Positions 32,857 to 40,497 of a stretch of DNA of 46,277 nucleotides are shown piece after piece. Both the position numbers and the translations under genes were made by a program. The notes beneath the pieces were generated by a model, which saw nothing but the letters and a program-made list of their open reading frames with translations, was not told the DNA's origin and searched no databases. Numbering within the stretch: position 1 is the first letter of the stretch; every line of letters begins with the position of its first letter. Source of the stretch: Candidatus Bipolaricaulota bacterium (lineage in GTDB: Bacteria; Bipolaricaulota; Bipolaricaulia; Bipolaricaulales; Bipolaricaulaceae); contig JACIWI010000016.1 of assembly GCA_014361055.1 (NCBI GenBank), positions 1-46,277 of the forward strand, read 5' to 3'.

Positions 32857-33575
32857 CCTCGCACCACCTCGAATCCTTCTTCCCCGATGCGTTCTGCGAG
32901 CTCCGCCCCCCCGCGGCGAACGATCCGCCCCTGGTCGAGCACGAACACCTCCGCTGGCGGCACGTGGTCGAGGACGCGCGGGTAGTGGGTGACGATCAGC
33001 ACCGCCGTGCCGCCCGCGGCGAGCTCCCGGATCGCGTCGGCGATGAAGCGCAGGGCGTCCACGTCCACCCCGGAGTCCGGCTCGTCGAGGAGGGCCACCT
33101 TGGGCCGCAGGAGATACACCTGCAAGAGCTCGGCCCGCTTCTTCTCCCCGCCGGAAAAGCCCACGTTCAGCTCCCGATCGTCGAACCCGTCCATGCGCAG
33201 GCGGGCCAATGCTTGCGGGTACGCCTTCTGGAACTCGCAGAACGCGATGCACCGCTCCCCGCACGCCAGGCGCAGGAACTCCCGGAGCCTGACCCCGTCC
33301 ACCTCCGGCGGGTACTGGAACGCGATGAGGAGCCCCTTCCGCGCCCGCTCGTGGGGAGGCAAGGCGAGGAGATCCTCCCCGTCGAGGAGGGCCCGCCCGC
33401 GGGTCACGCGGTAGGAGGGATGGCCGGCCAGCGCCATGACCAGGGTGGACTTCCCCGACCCGTTGGGCCCCATCAGGGCGTGGACCCGGCCCGCCGAAAG
33501 CTCGAGGTCCACGCCGTGCAGGATGGGCTGGTCGGCCACGGACACGTGCAGATCTTCCACTGTCAGCACAGCCAT
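32853..33575 (-). CDS. sufC: Fe-S assembly ATPase SufC
   Basis: A 240-residue ABC ATPase: Walker A MGPNGSGKST, Q-loop FQYPPEVDG, signature GFSGGEKKRAELLQ, Walker B VALLDEPDSGVDVDAL, H-loop VTHYPR. The EPDSGVD variation is characteristic of SufC. First gene of the suf operon. ATG 33575 begins 7 bases after a TAGCCT -10 box with no ribosome site, so translation is probably leaderless; an in-frame ATG at 33620 lies upstream of that promoter. Divergent from gatB. Confidence 0.93.
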   Translation of the reverse strand: MAVLTVEDLHVSVADQPILHGVDLELSAGRVHALMGPNGSGKSTLVMALAGHPSYRVTRGRALLDGEDLLALPPHERARKGLLIAFQYPPEVDGVRLREFLRLACGERCIAFCEFQKAYPQALARLRMDGFDDRELNVGFSGGEKKRAELLQVYLLRPKVALLDEPDSGVDVDALRFIADAIRELAAGGTAVLIVTHYPRVLDHVPPAEVFVLDQGRIVRRGGAELAERIGEEGFEVVRG

Positions 33576-33582
33576 ACGGAGG

Positions 33583-33611
33583 AGGCTACCCCTGGGACCC
33601 CGTTTCCGCAA
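33583..33611 (-). promoter_or_regulatory. Promoter of the suf operon
   Basis: Minus strand TTGCGG (33611-33606), 17-bp spacer, TAGCCT (33588-33583). A second TTGCG lies 9 bases further upstream in direct repeat. TAGCCT is the same -10 as in front of apgM. Confidence 0.45.
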
Positions 33612-33669
33612 GAGGCGCAACCTTTCCCATCGCCGGTCGGCTGTGGTGGGCCGGAGCCGGCCGGTCCGG

Positions 33670-33675
33670 TATACT
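33670..33675 (+). promoter_or_regulatory. -10 box of gatB
   Basis: TATACT, 11 bases before the GTG at 33687 and 5 before an in-frame TTG. No good -35 and no ribosome site. Confidence 0.45.
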
Positions 33676-33686
33676 TTCTATTGCTC

Positions 33687-35090
33687 GTGGAAACGGTCAT
33701 CGGCCTTGAGATCCATGTCCAGCTCACCACCCGCACGAAGCTGTTCTGCGCGTGCCGGGCCGACTACTTCGCGGCCCCGCCCAACACCCTGACCTGTCCG
33801 GTGTGCCTGGGGCTGCCCGGGGCGCTTCCAGTCCTGAACCGCTGCGCGGTGGAGCTGGCGTTGCGGATTGCCCTCGCCCTGGACGCCGAGGTCCAGCCTC
33901 AGTCCCTGTTCGAACGCAAGAACTACTTCTATCCCGACCTCCCCAAGGGCTACCAGATCACCCACCACGCGCACCCTCTGGCGTTGGGCGGGCGGTTCAC
34001 GTTCGCCGTGGACGGGGAGCTCCACACCGTGCGGCTGCGCCAGGTGCACCTGGAGGAGGACGCGGGCAAGCTCGTCCACATTCCGGACGGGGCACTGGTG
34101 GACCTCAACCGGTGTGGGGTGCCCCTGGTGGAGATCGTGACCGAACCCGACTTCCGGTCCCCGAAGGAGGCGCGAGCGTTCCTCATGGACCTACGGACCC
34201 TCCTCCGCCACCTCGGGGCGTCCACCGCGGACATGGAGAAGGGGGCCCTCCGCTGCGACGCCAACCTGTCCCTGACCGAGAACGGGCGGACGGGCACCCG
34301 CAGCGAGATCAAGAACCTGAACTCTTTCCGGGCCGTGGAGCGGGCCCTCGCCGCCGCCGCGGCCCTCCACCGGGACCTCCTCGCCCGCGGGGAGGAGATC
34401 CACCAGGTGACGTTCGGCTGGGATGACCAGGAAGAAAGGCTGGTCCTCCAACGGACGAAGGAGGAGGCCCACGACTACCGGTACTTCCCCGACCCCGACC
34501 TCGTCCCCCTCGCGATCGGCCCGGAGTGGCTGGAGGCGGTGCGGGCGGGGATGCCCGAGCTCCCCCGGGCCCGGGCCGAACGGTGGGCGCGGGCGTACGG
34601 GCTCCCCGCGCGGGATGCGGAGGTCCTCCTCGTCGAGCCGGCCCTCGCCGACTACTACGACGAGGTGGCCAAGTCCGTGCCCGACCCGCATGACGCGGCA
34701 GGATGGGTCCTCTCGGAGCTTCGCCAGTTCTGGACCGGAGAGGAACCGCCGGTCCCCGCCCGTGACCTTGCCCTGCTCATCGGCCGGGTCCAGACGGGGG
34801 AGATCTCCCGGGCCAGCGCCAAGGCGGTCCTGGAGGAGGCGGCGACCTCCGGGAAACCGATCGCTGAGGTGCTCGCCGGCCGCGATCTTTCCCAGATAAA
34901 GGGCGAGCAGGACTTGCGCCGGCTGGCGGAGGAGGTCCTCGCCGCCCATCCCCAGGCCGTGGCCGACTTCGGCGCCGGCAAGGTTCAAGCCCTGGGGTTC
35001 CTGGTCGGGCAGGCGATGCGCAAGGCGGGCGGGCGGGCCGACGCCAAGAAGCTCACCGAGATCCTGCGCGCCCTCCTCGCCCAGGGCTAG
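33687..35090 (+). CDS. gatB: Asp-tRNA(Asn)/Glu-tRNA(Gln) amidotransferase subunit B
   Basis: A 467-residue GatB: kinase/aminotransfer subunit that converts misacylated Asp-tRNA(Asn) or Glu-tRNA(Gln). N-terminal VIGLEIHVQLTTRTKLFCAC, zinc Cys in CAC and TCPVCLGLPGALP, then NYFYPDLPKGYQI, HLEEDAGKL, DLNRCGVPLVEIVTEPD, MEKGALRCDANLSL and KNLNSF. The C-terminal YqeY-like domain (SRASAKAVLEE, VADFGAGKVQALGFLVGQAM) is full. GatA and GatC are not in the window. The start is read as GTG. The gene shares its last bases with the stop of the convergent binding-protein gene: one CTAG gives both stops. Confidence 0.94.
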   Translation: METVIGLEIHVQLTTRTKLFCACRADYFAAPPNTLTCPVCLGLPGALPVLNRCAVELALRIALALDAEVQPQSLFERKNYFYPDLPKGYQITHHAHPLALGGRFTFAVDGELHTVRLRQVHLEEDAGKLVHIPDGALVDLNRCGVPLVEIVTEPDFRSPKEARAFLMDLRTLLRHLGASTADMEKGALRCDANLSLTENGRTGTRSEIKNLNSFRAVERALAAAAALHRDLLARGEEIHQVTFGWDDQEERLVLQRTKEEAHDYRYFPDPDLVPLAIGPEWLEAVRAGMPELPRARAERWARAYGLPARDAEVLLVEPALADYYDEVAKSVPDPHDAAGWVLSELRQFWTGEEPPVPARDLALLIGRVQTGEISRASAKAVLEEAATSGKPIAEVLAGRDLSQIKGEQDLRRLAEEVLAAHPQAVADFGAGKVQALGFLVGQAMRKAGGRADAKKLTEILRALLAQG

Positions 35091-36019
35091 GGCAGGAGTT
35101 CTCCGGCGTACAGCTCCTCGAGGGGGAATGCCCGCGGGATCAGGCCGTTCGCGATCAGGTAATCCTGCATTGCCGCCCATCGCGCGGGGTCGCTGTGGCG
35201 GGCGCCGGTGGCATAGAGAGGAAGGGTGGCGGCGAACGAGCGGCGGGTGAGTTCCCCCTCGAGGTCGGGGAACGCGGCCACAAACGCGGCGAACGCCTCG
35301 TCCGGGTGCTCGCGGGCAAACGAGATCCCTTCTGCCAGAGCGGCGAGGAACGCCCGCACCGCCCCCGGCCGCTCCTGGAGGAGGGCGGGATGGGCCACCA
35401 CCACGAGCTCGTACGTGTCGGGAACCCCGTACTCCTCCTGGGGGAAGAACACGGGGGCGCGGCCGAGAAGCTCCACTGCGAGGAGCTCGTAGTTGCGGAA
35501 CGCGCCGATGGCGTCCACACGGTGAGAAAGGAGGGCGAGCAGTGTGTTCATGCCCACATACACGAGCTCGTACTCACCAGGGCTTACCCCGACGGCGCCG
35601 AGCATCGTCCGCCACAGCACCGGCTCCAGGGGCTCGAGCGCGTACCCGATGCGACGACCGCGCAGGTCGGAGAGCGCCTCCACGCCGTATTCCCTCAGGC
35701 TGAGGAGCCCCCCCAGAGCCCCGTCGATCAAGGCCCCGACGGCGACGAGCGGGAGCCCGGCCCCCTTGGCGATGAGGAAGTTGATCTGCGGGGTGAGGGC
35801 GAGGTCCACCGCCCGCGCCGCGGCGAGCTTGGCCGGATCGCTTGGATCGGCGGGGGGCACCAGGTCCACCTCCACCCCGGCCGCGGCGAACAACCCCCGC
35901 GCTTGGGCTGTGTACAGGGGGACATGGTTCGGGTTCGGGTAGAAGTCGAGCATCACCCGGAGCGGCGCGGCACTGCCGACGACACAAGCCACGACGAGGA
36001 CGCACCACACCCGCTTCAT
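35087..36019 (-). CDS. ABC substrate-binding protein, ThiY/NMT1-THI5 type
   Basis: A 310-residue periplasmic binding protein. Residues 1-18 are a hydrophobic export signal; VVAC (residues 9-12) could be a short lipobox. LDFYPNPNHVPLYTAQARGLFAAAGVEVDL and PADPSDPAKLAAARAVDLAL are typical of thiamin-pyrimidine precursor binding proteins (ThiY). Cargo is probably a thiamin precursor or related pyrimidine, but nitrate/sulfonate-type relatives cannot be excluded. AGGAG lies 6 bases before ATG 36019, which overlaps the permease stop. Confidence 0.82.
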   Translation of the reverse strand: MKRVWCVLVVACVVGSAAPLRVMLDFYPNPNHVPLYTAQARGLFAAAGVEVDLVPPADPSDPAKLAAARAVDLALTPQINFLIAKGAGLPLVAVGALIDGALGGLLSLREYGVEALSDLRGRRIGYALEPLEPVLWRTMLGAVGVSPGEYELVYVGMNTLLALLSHRVDAIGAFRNYELLAVELLGRAPVFFPQEEYGVPDTYELVVVAHPALLQERPGAVRAFLAALAEGISFAREHPDEAFAAFVAAFPDLEGELTRRSFAATLPLYATGARHSDPARWAAMQDYLIANGLIPRAFPLEELYAGELLP

Positions 36020-36801
36020 CGCCATCTCCTGTGAGTGTACCGTTCGGCGATCCCCGGCCGCCACCTGAGGAGCCACCGCTCGGCCAGGGCCACCCCTGAA
36101 AACAGGCCCACTCCCAGCAACGTCAGGGCAAGGATCGCCGCGAACACCCGGTCCACCCGCAGGAGGGCATTGGCCTGGATCATGAGGTACCCCAGGCCGC
36201 GCCGGCCTCCGATCCACTCCCCGATGATCGCCCCGGCGAGGGCGAGCGTGGCCCCGACCTTGAGCCCGGATAGGAGGAACGGAAGGCTCGCCGGCAGCCG
36301 CACGAGGAGGAACACCTGGCGCTCCCGTGCCCCGAGGGACCGCAGGAGGTCCACCAGGTCCCCGCCCACCGCGCGGAGCCCGTCCATCACGTTGACGGCG
36401 ATGGGAAAGAACGCGATCAGCGCGGCCACGATGACCTTGGGCCAGATCCCGTACCCAAACCACAGCACGAGCAAGGGGGCGATGGCGAACACCGGGACCA
36501 TCTGGGACGCCACGATGAACGGGTACAAGGCCCGCCCCACCGGCGGCAGGTAGAAGCCGGCCAGGGCCACCCCCACTCCGGCCACCACCCCGAGAGCCAG
36601 CCCGAGAGCGACCTCAGCCATGGTCGCCGCGGCGTGGGAGAGGAGGAGCGGGAGGTCGGCGAAGAACGTGACGAGGATCCGGGTCGGCGGGGGCAGGATG
36701 TACGGGGGAACACCGGCCACCCGTACCCCGACCTCCCACAGGATGAGCACGAGGGCCAGGAGCACCGCGCTTCCAGCAAGTTCCGCAATCCGCTTACCCA
36801 T
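36016..36801 (-). CDS. ABC permease, ThiX/SsuC type
   Basis: A 261-residue inner-membrane permease with six to seven transmembrane helices and the BPD cytoplasmic loop (LLRSLGARERQVFLLVRLPASLPFLLSGL), the contact site for the ATPase. The IIGEWIGGRRGLGYLM block is common to ThiX/SsuC/TauC permeases. Overlaps the ATPase gene at its start by 8 bases and the binding-protein gene at its end, so a complete importer is encoded. Confidence 0.88.
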   Translation of the reverse strand: MGKRIAELAGSAVLLALVLILWEVGVRVAGVPPYILPPPTRILVTFFADLPLLLSHAAATMAEVALGLALGVVAGVGVALAGFYLPPVGRALYPFIVASQMVPVFAIAPLLVLWFGYGIWPKVIVAALIAFFPIAVNVMDGLRAVGGDLVDLLRSLGARERQVFLLVRLPASLPFLLSGLKVGATLALAGAIIGEWIGGRRGLGYLMIQANALLRVDRVFAAILALTLLGVGLFSGVALAERWLLRWRPGIAERYTHRRWR

Positions 36802-37600
36802 CGCTCTCCAAGTGCGTCAAAACCTGGGCCTTGAGCCCGACCACCTCTCCTGAGGTGCGGTCGCGGGGGCGGGGAAGGTCCACGGGGAGCTCTGCCACCA
36901 CCCGCGCCGGCCGCGGCGAAAGCACGTAGATCCGGTCGGAGAGGAGGGCCGCCTCCTCCACGTCGTGGGTCACGAACAGCACCGTCTTCCCCAGCGCCTC
37001 CCACACCTCGGCCAGCCACTCCTGCAGCGCGGCTCGGGTCAGGGCGTCCAGGGCCCCCAACGGCTCGTCGAGGAGGAGCACGTCCCGGTGGCTCATGAAG
37101 GTGCGGATCAGGGCGAGCCGTTGGCGCATCCCACCGGACAGCTCGTGCGGGTAGGCCCCCTCGAACCCGGCCAGGCCGAACCGGTGGAACAGGTCCCGGG
37201 CCGCGGCGCGCGCCGCGGCCCGGGACCTCCCGTCCACTTCCGCGGCCAGGATCGCGTTTCCCAGGGCATCGCGCCACGGAAGCAACGTGTCGGCCTGCGG
37301 CATGTACGTCACCTTGCCCAGTGGATCCACCGGCTGGCCGGCGAGGAGCACCTCCCCCTCGGCCGGCCGCAGGAGCCCGGCCGCCACCTTGAGGAGCGTG
37401 GTCTTCCCGCACCCGGACGGGCCGATGAGGGTGGCCCAGCCGCCCGGGGGCACGGCAAGGGAAACCCCGGCGAGGACCGGAAGCAGCCCCGCGAGGAGGG
37501 GATAGGCGAACGCTATGCCCCGAAGCTCCAGCGCCGGGACGTCCTGTTCCACTGCGCTAGCGGCGCGGGGGCACGAAGTGGTCCCGACACCGCGGCTCAT
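36794..37600 (-). CDS. ABC ATPase, ThiZ/SsuB type
   Basis: An ABC ATPase of up to 268 residues: Walker A GPSGCGKTTLL, Q-loop YMPQADTLLPW, signature LSGGMRQRLALIR, Walker B VLLLDEPLGALD, H-loop THDVEEA. Coupled to the permease and binding protein. Two starts are possible: ATG 37600, overlapping tdk by 44 bases, or GTG 37552, just after the tdk stop, which would give 252 residues beginning close to the conserved ALELRGIAFAYP strand. Neither has a clear ribosome site. Confidence 0.88.
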   Translation of the reverse strand: MSRGVGTTSCPRAASAVEQDVPALELRGIAFAYPLLAGLLPVLAGVSLAVPPGGWATLIGPSGCGKTTLLKVAAGLLRPAEGEVLLAGQPVDPLGKVTYMPQADTLLPWRDALGNAILAAEVDGRSRAAARAAARDLFHRFGLAGFEGAYPHELSGGMRQRLALIRTFMSHRDVLLLDEPLGALDALTRAALQEWLAEVWEALGKTVLFVTHDVEEAALLSDRIYVLSPRPARVVAELPVDLPRPRDRTSGEVVGLKAQVLTHLESDG

Positions 37601-38165
37601 AGGACACCGTAGCGTCGGAGTTTGTCCCCGACGCTAGCCCTCCGATGAGGATCTCTGGGCCATCCGTAACTGGGAGGCCTGCGACCAGCCGTTGGGAGCG
37701 GGTGGCCGGGGCGCCGCAGGCCGCGCACACCGCGGTGAGCTTCACCACCTCGTCCGCCAGGGCCAGGAGCTCCGGCATGGGCCCGAATGGCTCGCCGCGG
37801 AAGTTGAGGTCCAACCCGGCCACGATCACCCGCTTTCCCCGCGCCACCAGGGACTCGCACAGCGCGGGGAACTCGGGACCGAAGAAGTGGGCCTCGTCGA
37901 ACGCAAACACGTCCGTGATCCGTAATCCGTGATCGGTGACCAGTTCCTGAAACCGCCTGGGGCAAACGGCTGTCGGGAGCCGGTGACAGGGAAGCGACCG
38001 GCCATAGTGGGTGACCACCTCCTCCGCCGCGTAGCGGGTGTCCAACTCCGGCTTGAGGACGAGCACCCGCTTCCGGGCGATCCGGGCCCGTTCCACCCGC
38101 CGGAGGAGCTCCTCCGTCTTCCCCGAGAACATGCAGCCCGTCACCGCTTCGAGTCGTCCTGGCAT
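37557..38165 (-). CDS. tdk: Thymidine kinase (type II)
   Basis: A 202-residue thymidine kinase that salvages thymidine with ATP. P-loop TGCMFSGKTEEL (residues 9-20), FDEAHFF with the catalytic Glu, GLDLNFRGEPFG, and zinc Cys in CAACGAPATRSQR and CRDHF. Between the CPRRFQEL helix and the DVFAFDEAHF strand lies TDHGLRIT, encoded by three tandem 7-bp repeats (37913-37933), an in-frame insertion of seven codons. First gene of the tdk-ATPase-permease-binding protein run. Only about 10 bases of leader and no ribosome site. Confidence 0.93.
   Translation of the reverse strand: MPGRLEAVTGCMFSGKTEELLRRVERARIARKRVLVLKPELDTRYAAEEVVTHYGRSLPCHRLPTAVCPRRFQELVTDHGLRITDVFAFDEAHFFGPEFPALCESLVARGKRVIVAGLDLNFRGEPFGPMPELLALADEVVKLTAVCAACGAPATRSQRLVAGLPVTDGPEILIGGLASGTNSDATVSYEPRCRDHFVPPRR
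37913..37933. repeat. Three tandem 7-bp repeats inside tdk
   Basis: On the minus strand the unit is ATCACGG, ATTACGG, ATCACGG. Three units equal 21 bases, so the frame is kept. A related array lies at 39179-39206. Confidence 0.7.
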
Positions 38166-38182
38166 GGCTAGATCGGTTTGCC

Positions 38183-38211
38183 AGTTTAGCGGTTCAGGGG
38201 GTGAACCGCAA
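38183..38211 (-). promoter_or_regulatory. Promoter of the tdk-thi-type operon
   Basis: Minus strand TTGCGG (38211-38206), 17-bp spacer, TAAACT (38188-38183). Its spacer is filled by a palindrome. Confidence 0.6.
38189..38209. promoter_or_regulatory. Palindromic candidate operator in the tdk promoter
   Basis: Perfect 8-base arms GCGGTTCA (38189-38196) and TGAACCGC (38202-38209) around GGGGG. It overlaps the -35 box and abuts the -10 box of tdk, an ideal repressor position. Confidence 0.6.
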
Positions 38212-38249
38212 AGCAGTCAGCTGGCAAATTGGGCTGGCGAGGACCGGAG

Positions 38250-38278
38250 TTGCCGGTGGTCCGCCGTGGGGGTAAGGT
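38250..38278 (+). promoter_or_regulatory. Promoter of the sugar importer operon
   Basis: TTGCCG (38250-38255), 17-bp spacer, TAAGGT (38273-38278). GTG 38284 and ATG 38293 follow closely. Confidence 0.45.
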
Positions 38279-38292
38279 ACATCGTGGGCGCA

Positions 38293-39159
38293 ATGGTGGT
38301 AAATCGTCCGCATGGGGTGTTGGCCGTGGATGCCATTCGTGTGCGTCGGGCAGGGTGGCAGCTTCTCGTGTACGCGGTGCTCCTGGCGGTGGCGGCGGTG
38401 ATGGTCCTCCCGTTCTTGTGGATGGTCTCGACCTCCCTCAAGACCCTCATCGAGGCGTTGCGCTTTCCTCCCACGTGGATCCCAGAGCCCGCCCGATGGG
38501 AGAACTACCTTGCGGCGTGGAACGCAGCCCCGTTCGGCCGCTACTTTTTCAACTCCTTCTTCATCGCCATCGCCACCACGATCGGGGAGGTGACCATCAC
38601 CGCGCTTGCGGGCTACGCGTTTGCCAAGATGAACTTCCTTGGAAAGAACGTGTTGTTCATGCTCCTCCTCGGGACGCTTATGATCCCCGGCCAGATGCTC
38701 CTGGTACCCAACTTCATCACGATCAAGCGCTTGGGGTGGTACAATACGTACTGGGCGCTCATCATCCCCTGGATCGCCTCCGTGTTCTCGATCTTCCTCC
38801 TCCGCCAGTTCTTCCGTACGATCCCGGACGAGTTCTGGGACTCCGCCCGGATCGATGGATGTTCGCGGCTGCGGTACCTGGCCCAGGTGGTGGCGCCGCT
38901 TTCCCGGCCAGCACTGGCTACGGTGGCCCTGTTCAACTTCGTCGGCTCTTGGAACGCGTTCCTATGGGTGCTCGTGATGACGGACAAGGTGGAGCTCCGG
39001 ACGGTTCCGGTAGGACTGCGGTACTTCATGATGGAGATGGGAACTGACTATCCGCTCCTTATGGCGGCCGCGACCATGGCCATCGTCCCCATCCTGATCC
39101 TGTTCTTCTTCGCCCAGCGCCAGTTCATCCAAGGGATCGCCCGCACCGGGCTCAAGTGA
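38293..39159 (+). CDS. Carbohydrate ABC permease, MalG/UgpE type
   Basis: A 288-residue permease with six transmembrane helices. PFLWMVSTSLK after helix 1, the periplasmic FNSFFIAIATT region, TLMIPGQMLLVPNF and the EAA loop DSARIDGCSRLRYLAQVVAPLSRPALATV (about residues 185-213) are typical of the second sugar permease. ATG 38293 is used; GTG 38284 in the same frame lies 5 bases after the -10 box and may be the true leaderless start. The other permease and the binding protein follow; no ATPase gene is present, so a shared MsmK/MalK-type ATPase is expected. Confidence 0.88.
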   Translation: MVVNRPHGVLAVDAIRVRRAGWQLLVYAVLLAVAAVMVLPFLWMVSTSLKTLIEALRFPPTWIPEPARWENYLAAWNAAPFGRYFFNSFFIAIATTIGEVTITALAGYAFAKMNFLGKNVLFMLLLGTLMIPGQMLLVPNFITIKRLGWYNTYWALIIPWIASVFSIFLLRQFFRTIPDEFWDSARIDGCSRLRYLAQVVAPLSRPALATVALFNFVGSWNAFLWVLVMTDKVELRTVPVGLRYFMMEMGTDYPLLMAAATMAIVPILILFFFAQRQFIQGIARTGLK

Positions 39160-39178
39160 AGGGGGGTGAGAGCAGGGG

Positions 39179-39206
39179 AAAACGGTTCACGGATAACGGT
39201 TTACGG
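39179..39206. repeat. Four tandem 7-bp repeats before the sugar-binding protein gene
   Basis: Units AAAACGG, TTCACGG, ATAACGG and TTTACGG, sharing an NNNACGG core with the array inside tdk. It lies in the 75-base gap between the permease and binding-protein genes. Confidence 0.65.
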
Positions 39207-39216
39207 ATCATGAGTG

Positions 39217-39226
39217 AAAAGGAGGT
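39217..39226 (+). promoter_or_regulatory. Strong ribosome binding site of the sugar-binding protein
   Basis: AAAAGGAGGT ends 8 bases before ATG 39235 and fixes the start immediately before the signal peptide. Confidence 0.75.
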
Positions 39227-39234
39227 GCGGTTTT

Positions 39235-40449
39235 ATGCGGAAGAAGTTCTTGCTGATTGTGCTGTTGTCGACGCTTCTCGTGGGAGCGACGGCGATGGCC
39301 CAGGTCACGATCACGTTTTGGCACGCCATGGGCAAGGCCCATGCCCCAGCACTGGAGAAGTTGACCCAGGACTTCATGGCCAAGAACCCGGGGATCAAGG
39401 TGGAACTCATTTACCAAGGGGGCTACGGGGCCCTGTCCCAAAAGCTCATCGCCGCGGTAGCCGCCGGTGAACCCCCGACCATCGCCCAGCAGTACGAGAA
39501 CTGGACTACCCAGTGGCTGGACGGGCTCGTGGACCTCGGCCGGTACCTGCCTCCGGAAGTGATCGCCGACATCCATCCCCGGCATCTGCAGCTGTTCGAA
39601 GGGCGCCTGGTGACGGTCCCGTTCAACAAGTCCATTCTTGTCCTCTACTACCGGCCCGACCTCGTCCCCGTCCCCCCCACGACGTGGGAGGAGTTCCTCT
39701 CGCTGGCCTGTGCGCTTACCGTTGACTTGGACGGGGATGGGAAGATCGACCGCTGGGGGACGGGCCTCAGGCCCCCGAACCCCGAGATCTTCCTTGCCTT
39801 TCTCGCCCAGAACGAAGGCTCGATCCTGTCCGACGACTGGACCCAGGTCACGATTAACGATACCAAGGGCCTGGAGACGGCGGAGTTCGTCGCCAAGCTC
39901 GCCAAGTGCGCCCTCGTCCAGGGCGGGTACCTCTCTGATCCGTTTGGGCTTGGGCAGATCGCGATGTTCGTGGACACTTCAGCCGGGTACCCCTACAACC
40001 TCGACGCCGCCAAGCGGGGCGGGTTCCCGATGGCCGTGGCCCCCGTGCCTTGTCGCAAGACCTGCGCGTCCATGATCCAGGGCACGAACCTCGCCATCTT
40101 CGCCATGAACCAGACCGAGGAGCAGATCCAGGCCGCGGCCAAGTACATTGCGTTCCTCCTAGAACCGGAAAACACCGCATACTGGGCGAAAGAGACCGGG
40201 TACCTCCCGGTGACCATCTCCGGGTTCGAGAGCGCCAGTTGGCAGGCCTTCATCGCCGAGCGCCCGGAGCAGAGGGTCATGACGGAGCAGTTCATGGTTG
40301 GGGGGTTCGGGCAGCTTCTCCACCCCAACTACTGGGACATGCGAGAGGCGCTGATCACCTACTACGAGCTCCTCCTGCGTGAGGAGAAGGCACCGAAAGC
40401 GGTGCTCGATGAGCTGGCAGCCGAGCTCCAGGCCCTCATCTCGAAGTAG
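39235..40449 (+). CDS. Extracellular sugar-binding protein of an ABC importer
   Basis: A 404-residue family 1 solute-binding protein with signal peptide (RKKFLLIVLLSTLLVGATAMA, cleavage before QVTITFWH). Typical stretches: ITFWHAMGKAHAPALEKLTQDF, NPGIKVELIYQGGYGALSQKLIAA, VPFNKSILVLYYRPDLV and an Asp-rich DLDGDGKIDRWG segment of calcium-site type. UgpB/maltodextrin-type relatives bind glycerol-phosphate esters or oligosaccharides; cargo not determinable. Lies between the two permease genes, with a palindrome right after the stop. Confidence 0.9.
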   Translation: MRKKFLLIVLLSTLLVGATAMAQVTITFWHAMGKAHAPALEKLTQDFMAKNPGIKVELIYQGGYGALSQKLIAAVAAGEPPTIAQQYENWTTQWLDGLVDLGRYLPPEVIADIHPRHLQLFEGRLVTVPFNKSILVLYYRPDLVPVPPTTWEEFLSLACALTVDLDGDGKIDRWGTGLRPPNPEIFLAFLAQNEGSILSDDWTQVTINDTKGLETAEFVAKLAKCALVQGGYLSDPFGLGQIAMFVDTSAGYPYNLDAAKRGGFPMAVAPVPCRKTCASMIQGTNLAIFAMNQTEEQIQAAAKYIAFLLEPENTAYWAKETGYLPVTISGFESASWQAFIAERPEQRVMTEQFMVGGFGQLLHPNYWDMREALITYYELLLREEKAPKAVLDELAAELQALISK

Positions 40450-40456
40450 CGGATCG

Positions 40457-40482
40457 CGGGGGGAGGGGATCCCCTCCCCCCG
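40457..40482 (+). terminator. Perfect 26-base palindrome after the binding-protein gene
   Basis: Thirteen-base arms (40457-40469 and 40470-40482) of G-runs and C-runs, centred on GATC, followed by GTTCCTTGTT. Probably a partial terminator or mRNA-stabilising stem that lets the binding protein be made in excess over the second permease. Confidence 0.7.
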
Positions 40483-40497
40483 TTCCTTGTTCCAGCG

